A stretch of DNA of 12,417 nucleotides, from assembly GCA_900758885.1 (NCBI GenBank), contig CAAETD010000149.1:1-12417 (forward strand), given 5' to 3'. Origin of the DNA: an uncultured Collinsella sp. (GTDB taxonomy: Bacteria > Actinomycetota > Coriobacteriia > Coriobacteriales > Coriobacteriaceae). How positions within the stretch are numbered: position 1 is the first letter of the stretch; each line of letters opens with the position of its first letter. Below are positions 6,830-12,417 of the stretch, piece after piece. Below the pieces are notes generated by a model that ran no database searches, was not told the origin of the DNA, and worked only from the letters and a program-made list of their open reading frames with translations. The position numbers and the translations under genes were made by a program.

Positions 6830-6856
6830 GTTGAGACCACTTGCTTGGACATCTTT

Positions 6857-7063
6857 CTACGCCCGCTTCTGCAGGGCATAGATCGACTTATCCATGTTGA
6901 ACAGGTAAGCCGCGACGCAGACGATGAAGAATGCCGGCAGATTACCGAAACCGAAGACTTCGCAGCCAATCAGGATGGGTGCGAGCAGCGTATTGGTGGC
7001 GCTGCCAAAGACGGCTGCGTAGCCCAGCGCGGCGCAAAGCGCGATGGACATGCCGAGTTGAGC
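6857..7063 (-). pseudogene. C-terminal fragment of a ClC-type chloride channel
   Basis: About 68 residues ending at a TAG read like the last two membrane helices of a voltage-gated ClC chloride channel/antiporter. There is a small-residue helix (GYAAVFGSATNTLLAPIL) with the TNT stretch typical of these proteins, then a helix around FFIVCVAAYLF, then a SIYALQ tail. Nearly all of the channel (usually about 400 residues or more) is missing: upstream, the homology stops at about 7063 and Abi_2-type sequence begins in another frame. There is no start with a ribosome-binding site for the fragment alone. The function is surely lost. The family call is from residue pattern, without a search. Confidence 0.72.
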
Positions 7064-7419
7064 CTCGTTATGGCGACATCTGGGTAACAGAAAGGCCCGC
7101 GTTCCTCAGAGGCAAGATAGGCAATTCTGCTTTTGAGGTAGATCTCAATTCTGCCGACCGCATCAAACATTAACTGCCGGAGGGCTCGGTCAAATTCATA
7201 CGTGTAGATGATGGTTTCGAATGTTGTGCCTTCGCGAAAGATGGTAATCCCGGACTTGCATTTGGTTTTGTAGGGAAACCAGTAGGCCGACAGTTTGTAG
7301 TGGCCGACTTCGACCAAAGCTCGCTCGAGTTCGCTTTGATCAGAGCACTTAAGACCCCTGTATTCTGTCAATAGTGCTATTTGTTCGTTGATGGATATCC
7401 GCGACTTCCGGTATTTCAT
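7064..7419 (-). pseudogene. N-terminal remnant of an Abi_2 (AbiD/AbiF-like) gene
   Basis: Starts at ATG 7419 with AGAGG 5 nt before it. The first ~117 codons read as Abi_2: INEQIALL near residues 10-17, LVEVGHYKLSAYWFPYK (35-51), FREGTTFETIIYTYEFDRAL (61-80) and GRIEIYLKSRIAY (89-101). Family members are about 300 residues long. Here recognisable sequence ends near CYPDVAI (111-117); the frame then runs into the ClC fragment out of register and stops at 6970. At the place where I recall an R-x5-H HEPN motif in intact relatives (R..IAYH), this copy has Lys96 and Leu102. Intact relatives act in abortive phage defence. This one is truncated and probably inactive, though a ~149-residue chimeric product could still be made. 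The part from 7085 to 7419 is less GC-rich than the core genes, fitting acquired DNA. Confidence 0.75.
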
Positions 7420-7517
7420 TTAAGCCTCTTGATAGAAAAAGAGCTGGAGTTGCGCATCGTTGAGAGGCTTTCCAGCTTTAGCAAAACAAACTTATAAGAT
7501 GCGACGGGCCGCGTCAA
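7420..7517 (-). promoter_or_regulatory. Structured leader of the Abi_2 remnant
   Basis: Two overlapping helices are visible on the minus strand. Helix 1 pairs AGCTGGA (7477-7471) with TCCAGCT (7448-7442) and is followed by CTTTTTC, which resembles an intrinsic terminator. Helix 2 pairs AAGCCTCT (7470-7463, inside the loop of helix 1) with AGAGGCTT (7429-7422), which contains the ribosome-binding site. Together they have H-type pseudoknot topology or would be alternatives. A poor promoter match, TTGACG (7517-7512), 15 nt, TATAAG (7496-7491), lies just upstream, and a GTCAAG/CTTGAC hairpin overlaps its -35. Abi_2-family genes have been linked to adjacent non-coding RNA antitoxins, as I recall, which makes this leader a candidate RNA gene. 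That role is inference. Confidence 0.45.
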
Positions 7518-7590
7518 GATAATTGCTTGACAGCCTAGGAGGCGGCTGGTTGGCTGGCTTAAAACCTAGCGCGTGAAATGACGCTCCACG

Positions 7591-8229
7591 CTATTCAGCG
7601 CGCTTGATAGGATGACGAACCACGGTCTTAAGTTTCTCCGGCGCACACTTGCGTGGATCGGAGAGATAGATTTCGTGATGTAAACGGGTATCTGAGAAGT
7701 CGGGGACATAGCCCTGCTCGGTCGCATATTCATGCATGGCGTCTACGGTTGCCGGCTCGCTGTCGTAGGGTCCGGTATGCATGCATTGAACGCAGAGACC
7801 CTCGTCAACTTTAAGCAGCTCGACGGCAGAAAAGTCCAGTTTCTTTTTGGCCGTGGCTTCCGCGACCGCCCAGTCAAAGTCATCCTGAGTGACGAAATCG
7901 GGCAGGCGGATGCACGAGATAAAGTTGAAATCGTCCTTGCGTACATAATCGATGTCGCCGCTCGGGGAGTCTTGCCACCAGAAGCCCTCGAGCGGCGGTA
8001 CCACAAAGTCGAAATAGCCCTCGATACTCCTTGAGCCTTTCTTTGACATCTTGACGGTATAGGCGATGCCGTAAAGCAGCGGCAGGGCATTTTGATACTC
8101 GCCACCTTCGGTATTTGGGTCGCCCTTTCCGCGAACGGCAACGTAGCTCATAGGCGGGACAGTTATGATACTCGGCTTGCTTGCAGGTCTGTAGAGCTCC
8201 TTGCATTCCTTCTTAAAGTCGAACGCCAT
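7591..8229 (-). CDS. GyrI-like domain protein
   Basis: The 212-residue product matches the GyrI-like small-molecule-binding family seen as a stand-alone protein in Gram-positive bacteria. It begins MAFDFKKE..ELYRP. It carries PSIITVPPMSYVAVRGKGDPN (residues 19-39), a YTVKMSKKG stretch (57-65), VVPPLEGFWWQ (76-86) and the C-terminal HEIYLSDPRKCAPEKLKTV segment. These proteins resemble the ligand-binding half of AraC-type regulators and E. coli SbmC/GyrI, which shields gyrase from inhibitors. Some relatives hydrolyse or bind drug-like molecules; the true ligand here is unknown. No DNA-binding domain or signal peptide is visible. The start is supported by AAAGG 8 nt upstream. A LexA-type box lies about 57 bp upstream, pointing to induction by DNA damage. 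Confidence 0.88.
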   Translation of the reverse strand: MAFDFKKECKELYRPASKPSIITVPPMSYVAVRGKGDPNTEGGEYQNALPLLYGIAYTVKMSKKGSRSIEGYFDFVVPPLEGFWWQDSPSGDIDYVRKDDFNFISCIRLPDFVTQDDFDWAVAEATAKKKLDFSAVELLKVDEGLCVQCMHTGPYDSEPATVDAMHEYATEQGYVPDFSDTRLHHEIYLSDPRKCAPEKLKTVVRHPIKRAE

Positions 8230-8285
8230 GTTGGCCGCCTTTCTGCGTATTGGCCTGCTTAGATAGCGGAATCATATCATAGAAA

Positions 8286-8299
8286 CGAACAGTTGTTCG
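8286..8299. promoter_or_regulatory. LexA-type SOS box upstream of the GyrI-like gene
   Basis: CGAAC-AGTT-GTTCG is an exact match to the GAAC-N4-GTTC core, with the flanking C and G, of the LexA (DinR) operator known from Gram-positive bacteria and actinobacteria. It lies 57 bp before the GyrI-like start. Two overlapping TATGAT -10 candidates read toward that gene (plus-strand ATCATA at 8271-8276 and 8276-8281). The box therefore covers the -35/spacer area, where a repressor would block transcription. It is the only such site I found in the window. Confidence 0.6.
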
Positions 8300-8439
8300 A
8301 ATGATTTGGCTGACAGATTGAGATGCGCGCGTTGTGTTTGGCGGTCGGCCTGACCCCATCGATGATTTCTCTGCCTCCCCGGCGCCTCATCTATAGCTGC
8401 CGTTTCCCCATATAGAACCTGCCAAAATAAACCCGTCCC

Positions 8440-8467
8440 TTTTTAGTCGGTGCGAAATGGGTAATAC
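8440..8467 (+). promoter_or_regulatory. Candidate promoter of the ABC exporter operon
   Basis: TTTTTA (8440-8445), 16 nt, TAATAC (8462-8467), 33 bases before the ATPase start. The -10 is good and the -35 is poor. I see no operator-like symmetry beside it. The rest of the gap, 8300-8439, shows only a GGTC-GGCCT-GACC dyad near 8342-8354. Confidence 0.35.
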
Positions 8468-8500
8468 TAAAGAGTTATCCGACCAGATGGGAACCGATCG

Positions 8501-9202
8501 ATGGCTTATATCGAATTCAAAGACGTCATCAAGGCATACGGCGAGGGCGACGCCCGCATTCACGCACTCGACGGCGCGAGCTTTACGGTCGAGCGCGGCG
8601 AGCTCGCCATCATTCTGGGTGCTTCGGGTGCCGGCAAGACCACGGCGCTCAACATTCTGGGCGGCATGGATACGGCGACCTCCGGCACCGTGACGGTGGA
8701 CGGGCGCGACGTGAGCTCCGCCAACGAGGCTCAGCTCGTGGAATACCGCCGCGCCGATGTCGGCTTTGTCTTCCAGTTCTACAATCTGGTCCCCAACCTG
8801 ACGGCGCTCGAAAATGTTGAGCTTGCGGCGCAAATCTGCCCCGATTCGCTCGATGCCGAGCAAACGCTTTGCCAGGTTGGCTTGGGTGAGCGCCTCGCCA
8901 ACTTCCCCGCGCAGCTTTCGGGCGGCGAGCAGCAGCGCGTGTCCATTGCCCGCGCGCTGGCAAAGAACCCCAAGCTGCTTTTGTGCGACGAGCCCACGGG
9001 CGCACTTGACTATAAAACCGGCAAGCAGATCTTGCAGCTGCTGCAGGACACTTGCCGCAAGCAGGGCATTACGGTCATCATCATCACCCACAACTCCGCG
9101 CTGGCGCCCATGGCCGATCGTCTGATCCGCTTTAGGAGCGGCCGCGTGGAGAGCGAGACGGTCCAGCAAAATCCCGTGCCTATCGAGACGATCGAGTGGT
9201 AG
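8501..9202 (+). CDS. ABC transporter ATP-binding protein (MacB/LolD type)
   Basis: ATPase that powers the large permease encoded next. The 233-residue product has all nucleotide-binding elements: Walker A GASGAGKTT (40-48), Q-loop Gln92 in FVFQFYNL, signature LSGGEQQR (139-146), Walker B LLLCDE (159-164), D-loop GALD (167-170) and H-loop His197. The FQFYNLVPNLTALENVELA pattern (91-109) and the short tail are typical of the MacB/LolD/FtsE-like subfamily, which pairs with FtsX-type permeases in mechanotransmission and export of peptides, lipids or antibiotics rather than classical import. The ribosome-binding site is weak (GATGGGA about 9 nt before ATG). The stop overlaps or nearly touches the next start, so the two genes are translationally linked. 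The substrate is unknown; no two-component system sits beside it in the window. Confidence 0.94.
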   Translation: MAYIEFKDVIKAYGEGDARIHALDGASFTVERGELAIILGASGAGKTTALNILGGMDTATSGTVTVDGRDVSSANEAQLVEYRRADVGFVFQFYNLVPNLTALENVELAAQICPDSLDAEQTLCQVGLGERLANFPAQLSGGEQQRVSIARALAKNPKLLLCDEPTGALDYKTGKQILQLLQDTCRKQGITVIIITHNSALAPMADRLIRFRSGRVESETVQQNPVPIETIEW

Positions 9203-9207
9203 CGCCC

Positions 9208-11973
9208 ATGGACCAAGATCGCCAAAACAGCCTACGCCACGACGCGCAGAATACGGAGCGCGAGCAGGATTTTACGACCTACCGTACCGCTCAAAGCTCA
9301 AACGATATGGTGCCGACGGTTTTTCGCCGCGGCATCTACCGCACAATCCGAGGCAGTCTTAAGCGCTTTTTGTCCATCGTGGTCATCACCGCGCTCGGCG
9401 TGAGCGTGATGTGCGGCCTTAAGGCGGGCTGCGAGGACCTGCGCGATTCGGTCGACGCCTATTTTGACCAGCAGAATGTCTATGACATTAACGTGCAGTC
9501 GACCTATGGCCTTACGCGCGACGATCTCGCGGCCATCCAAGAGGTCGACGGCGTCGAGACGGCCGAGGGTATCTACACCGAGACCGCCTACACCGCCGTG
9601 GGCACAACGCGCGAGCGCGTGGTCGTGCAGAGTCTCTCCAAGGAGAACATCGATCAGCCGGTGCTGGTGAGCGGCGATTTGCCCGAGAGCGCCGATGAGG
9701 TTGCGGTGACTTCGAAGTTCCTGAAGGCTTCGGGCAAAAAGCTCGGCGATACGGTGAGTTTTGCCGCCAATGACGCAAGTTCATCGAACCAAAGCGCCAA
9801 GGATCAGTTTGCCGCGGGCGATTACACCATTACGGCCGAGGTCCTCGATCCCACTGATGTGAGCTCCGACTCGACAGTCAACGCCTTTCGCGCTGCTTCG
9901 GCGGCGGACTATAAGTTCTATGTGAGCGAGGACGCCGCGACATCTTCTTCCTACTCCGCGGTCCACGTGATCGTCGAGGGAGCCAAGAGTCTCAACTCCT
10001 ATTCGGATGCCTACGCGGCAAAGATCAATGAGGTCAAGGGCAATATCGAGAAAATCCGTGAGGAGCGTGAGAAGGCGCGTGCTCAGGAGCTGACGGTCGA
10101 CACGCCGGCAAGCTTGGATACGGCCGAGCGCGAGGCGAATATGCTCTTTGGGATTGAACAGGGCAACATCAATCGCATGGCCGAGGGCAGCGAGGAGCGC
10201 GTCCAGGCTCAGGCCGAGTTGGACCAGCGCCGCGCCGCCGCTGACCAGCATTTTGCCGATGCCCGCGCCGAGCTTTCCGATCTGGGCGAATGCTCCTGGT
10301 ACATCCAGGACCGCGGTAACATCGCAAGCTACTCGAGCGTCGAGAGCGACAGTTCTTCGATCGAGGCCATCGCCACGGTGTTCCCATTTATCTTCTTTGT
10401 CGTCGCTGTGCTCATCAGCCTCACCACCGCCACGCGCATGGTTGAGGAGGAGCGTACACTTATTGGCCTGTACAAGGCGCTCGGCTATTCACGTGGGCGT
10501 ATCCTGTCCAAATACGTGGACTACTCGCTGTGGGCGTGTCTGATCGGCGGCGTGCTTGGCAACATCATCGGATTTGTGGGCCTGCCGCTGTTCCTGTTTA
10601 CGGTGTTCGACGACATGTACTCGCTGCCCCAGATGCTGCTTTCGTACGATATCGTGTCGTCGCTCGTGTCGGTAGCGCTGTTTGCCGTGGGCGTGGTGGG
10701 CGCCACGATTATCGCCTGCCGCCACGAGATGGCCGAGACGCCGGCTTCGCTCATGCGTCCCAAGGCGCCGCGTGCCGGCTCACGCATTCTGCTCGAGCGT
10801 ATCGGATTTATCTGGCGCCGCATGGGCTTCTTAAACAAGGTGGCGGCGCGTAACCTGTTCCGCTACAAAAAGCGCGCCTTTATGACCATCTTCGGTATCG
10901 CCGGCTGCACAGCGCTCGTGATCTGCGGTATGGGCATCCGTGACACATCGGTGGCGCTTTCGCCCAAACAGTACGGGCATATCACGCGCTACGACCTGCT
11001 GGCGGTCGCCAATCCCGACGATTTTTCGCAGACGTGCGCGGCATTGGATGAGCGCAGCGCGGCCAATGATTCCAACGTGACCGTGACCTCAACCCTGCCG
11101 ATTATGACCGACAACGTCACCTTTACGTTTGGTGGCAAGAGCGAGACTGTGCAGCTCATCGTGATTCCCGACGACCGCACGGGTGACTTGGGCGATTACG
11201 TGCGCCTGGAGGATGAGTCCAAAGAACCGCTGTCTTTGCGTGACGGAGACGTGTATCTGAGCAAAAGTTCACAGCTGGTACTGGGGATTCAGCCGGGCGA
11301 TACGGCGCACGTCCAGGATTCGTCGCTCAATGTTGCCAAGGTCAAAGTCAGTGACATTTCGCTCAACTATCTGGGCAACACGCTTTACATGACGCAGGGC
11401 ACCTATGAGCGCGCGTTTGGTCGAAGTGCACGCCTTAACGGGATCTTTGTGCTGCTTAAGGGCTCGTCGGCCGACCAGATTGCGTTTAGCAAGAATCTTA
11501 AGAGTGACGGCTGGCTTTCGATTTCGAGTACGGCCGAGCATTGGGAAAACTATGAGGCGAACTTTACGATTATCAATTCGGTCGTGGTGCTTGTGACCTT
11601 TATGGCGGCGTGCCTGTCGTTTGTGGTGGTGTTTACGCTGTCCAACACCAACATCTCCGAGCGCGAACGCGAGCTGGCGACCATCAAGGTGCTGGGCTTC
11701 CGTCGCGGTGAGGTACACCATTATGTCAACAAGGAAACGCTGATTCTCACGGCGATTGGCGCCGCGCTGGGCGTACCGCTAGGCGGCTTGCTGGCCGAGA
11801 GCTTTACCTACATTTTGCAGATGCCGTCGCTGTACTTTGACGTCGAGGTCGAGCCACTGAGCTACGTGCTCGCCGTGCTGCTGGCCTTTGGCTTTACGTT
11901 TATCGTCAGCCTCGCCACCAATCGTACCCTCAACAAGATCGACATGGTCGGCGCCCTCAAGAGCGCCGAGTAA
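9208..11973 (+). CDS. FtsX-like ABC transporter permease, 921 aa
   Basis: Membrane partner of the upstream ATPase. Predicted layout, numbered from ATG 9208: a cytosolic N-terminus, TM1 at about 54-71, a large extracellular region with a MacB-like fold to about 260, a charged coiled-coil stretch (about 270-360, rich in E, R, K, A), then an FtsX domain with three helices (about 387-407, 440-466, 483-503). A second half follows, with TM5 (about 559-577), a second extracellular region (about 578-785) and a second FtsX domain (about 789-811, 843-862, 885-902). EEERTLIGLYKALGYSRG and ERELATIKVLGFRRGEV are the matching FtsX coupling segments. The start could also be GTG 9196, which overlaps the ATPase stop; neither has a strong ribosome-binding site. 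Likely an exporter or mechanotransmitter; substrate unknown. Confidence 0.92.
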   Translation: MDQDRQNSLRHDAQNTEREQDFTTYRTAQSSNDMVPTVFRRGIYRTIRGSLKRFLSIVVITALGVSVMCGLKAGCEDLRDSVDAYFDQQNVYDINVQSTYGLTRDDLAAIQEVDGVETAEGIYTETAYTAVGTTRERVVVQSLSKENIDQPVLVSGDLPESADEVAVTSKFLKASGKKLGDTVSFAANDASSSNQSAKDQFAAGDYTITAEVLDPTDVSSDSTVNAFRAASAADYKFYVSEDAATSSSYSAVHVIVEGAKSLNSYSDAYAAKINEVKGNIEKIREEREKARAQELTVDTPASLDTAEREANMLFGIEQGNINRMAEGSEERVQAQAELDQRRAAADQHFADARAELSDLGECSWYIQDRGNIASYSSVESDSSSIEAIATVFPFIFFVVAVLISLTTATRMVEEERTLIGLYKALGYSRGRILSKYVDYSLWACLIGGVLGNIIGFVGLPLFLFTVFDDMYSLPQMLLSYDIVSSLVSVALFAVGVVGATIIACRHEMAETPASLMRPKAPRAGSRILLERIGFIWRRMGFLNKVAARNLFRYKKRAFMTIFGIAGCTALVICGMGIRDTSVALSPKQYGHITRYDLLAVANPDDFSQTCAALDERSAANDSNVTVTSTLPIMTDNVTFTFGGKSETVQLIVIPDDRTGDLGDYVRLEDESKEPLSLRDGDVYLSKSSQLVLGIQPGDTAHVQDSSLNVAKVKVSDISLNYLGNTLYMTQGTYERAFGRSARLNGIFVLLKGSSADQIAFSKNLKSDGWLSISSTAEHWENYEANFTIINSVVVLVTFMAACLSFVVVFTLSNTNISERERELATIKVLGFRRGEVHHYVNKETLILTAIGAALGVPLGGLLAESFTYILQMPSLYFDVEVEPLSYVLAVLLAFGFTFIVSLATNRTLNKIDMVGALKSAE

Positions 11974-12034
11974 CCTGTCCTGGGATTCAAGTTCTAGCGA
12001 GCTGCCGACGCGCCCGCAGCAGTATTTTTGCATA

Positions 12035-12077
12035 AACCGCTCTGCCAAATGCATACTTTGACGGGGCGGTTGCTTTT
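12035..12077 (+). terminator. Intrinsic terminator of the ABC exporter operon
   Basis: AACCGCTCTG (12035-12044) pairs with CGGGGCGGTT (12062-12071) over 10 bp, including two G-U pairs. The stem can extend inside by CAAA/TTTG, and it is followed by GCTTTTTG. It lies about 60 bases past the permease stop. Confidence 0.72.
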
Positions 12078-12103
12078 TGCCCACAGGTACCCCAGGGGGC
12101 GCC

Positions 12104-12305
12104 GTGCAAATTCCGGAGTATTCAGCGTCCCGGGGTCCGCGGGCGCGGGGGCGGGTGCACAAAACCGCGCTGAAAGCCCCGATTCTGAGTCCCAACGCCT
12201 CTAGAGCCGCTCGTTTTTTTACAGGATGCGGCCCATGGTGCCTGCCTTTCGCCCAAAATCCAGTATGCAGGCACCCTCGGCTGCTGAATACTCCCAAAAA
12301 TGCAC
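12104..12305. repeat. Inverted pair of a 23-nt GTGCA...GGAGTATTCAGC motif
   Basis: A 23-nt motif at 12104-12126 recurs in inverted orientation at 12283-12305, agreeing at 19 of 23 positions. The GGAGTATTCAGC half is identical in both. Similarity fades over the next ~15 bases, so the conserved unit is short. The 156 bp between them are non-coding as far as I can see and include a GC-rich stretch (12127-12158) and a T7 run (12214-12220). Confidence 0.55.
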
Positions 12306-12315
12306 GCCGCATCCT
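12223..12315. other. Nested hairpin, possible structured RNA or palindromic element
   Basis: An outer perfect 10-bp stem (12223-12232 / 12306-12315, AGGATGCGGC / GCCGCATCCT) encloses an inner perfect 9-bp stem (GGTGCCTGC / GCAGGCACC at 12237-12245 and 12267-12275). The right-hand spacer holds the GGAGTATTCAGC motif copy on the minus strand. The form, about 93 nt with two helices and a conserved single-stranded motif, suggests a small structured RNA or an intergenic element. The strand is unknown, and no promoter is evident. Confidence 0.4.
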
Positions 12316-12351
12316 ACCCCAGGCACCCGCAGCAAGAAGACGAATAGCCAT

Positions 12352-12417
12352 GGCCTCCTTAGTTACCGCAGGAGGCCCCAGGGCTTACCTCCCAAATCTT
12401 TCCGCAGGACGGAAGGA
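12352..12417. other. Two hairpins at the window edge
   Basis: GGCCTCCT / AGGAGGCC (12352-12359 and 12370-12377) is a perfect 8-bp stem with a 10-nt loop. A second 7-bp stem with one G-U pair, around a CAGGA loop, spans 12398-12416. The window ends there, so a following U-run, if any, cannot be seen. These may belong to a terminator or leader of the next gene. Confidence 0.35.

Noticed and set aside
7521..7560. A plus-strand promoter with a TTGACA at 7527-7532
   Set aside because: No -10 sequence lies at 16-18 nt and no plus-strand gene follows; the next genes are on the minus strand.
11779..12351. 190-codon minus-strand open frame in the last gap, preceded by AAGGAGG
   Set aside because: The AAGGAGG is only 2 nt from the ATG and is part of a hairpin arm. 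The frame crosses the terminator, repeats and the end of the permease gene, and the product looks like translated non-coding DNA.

Overview
The window looks like chromosome of a high-GC, Gram-positive-type anaerobe of the Coriobacteriia. My best guess is Collinsella or a close relative, judged from codon use and the flavour of the proteins; I could not run a search, so the genus is inference.

Layout. (1) 1-5384 is an aspartate-family amino-acid block. Homoserine kinase (thrB) and threonine synthase (thrC) lie on the minus strand. Aspartate kinase (lysC) and aspartate-semialdehyde dehydrogenase (asd) lie on the plus strand, diverging from thrC across a 103-bp gap. Together they cover the first two steps from aspartate and the last two steps to threonine; homoserine dehydrogenase is not in the window. 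(2) 5385-6133 has no convincing gene. It holds a 130-nt perfect-armed palindrome just after asd, three imperfect ~52-nt tandem repeats, and a pair of 28-bp inverted repeats. (3) 6134-8229 is a small accessory region: an O6-alkylguanine-DNA methyltransferase, a chimeric remnant in which the N-terminal part of an Abi_2 (AbiD/AbiF-type) defence gene runs into the C-terminal end of a ClC chloride channel, and a GyrI-like gene with a LexA-type SOS box upstream. (4) 8501-11973 is a two-gene ABC exporter of the MacB/FtsX type, closed by a good intrinsic terminator. (5) 11974-12417 is non-coding and rich in hairpins and inverted repeats.

How the parts relate. The alkyltransferase and the GyrI-like gene both suggest a response to DNA or drug damage, and the SOS box supports this for the second. 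The Abi/ClC junction points to a deletion that fused two unrelated minus-strand genes. The leader of the Abi remnant keeps a terminator-like hairpin and a second helix that would mask the ribosome-binding site. The most unusual content is the set of long palindromic elements between genes. One complete copy (after asd) and one half copy (after thrB, cut by the window edge) are clearly the same family, with a shared apex and arm motifs.
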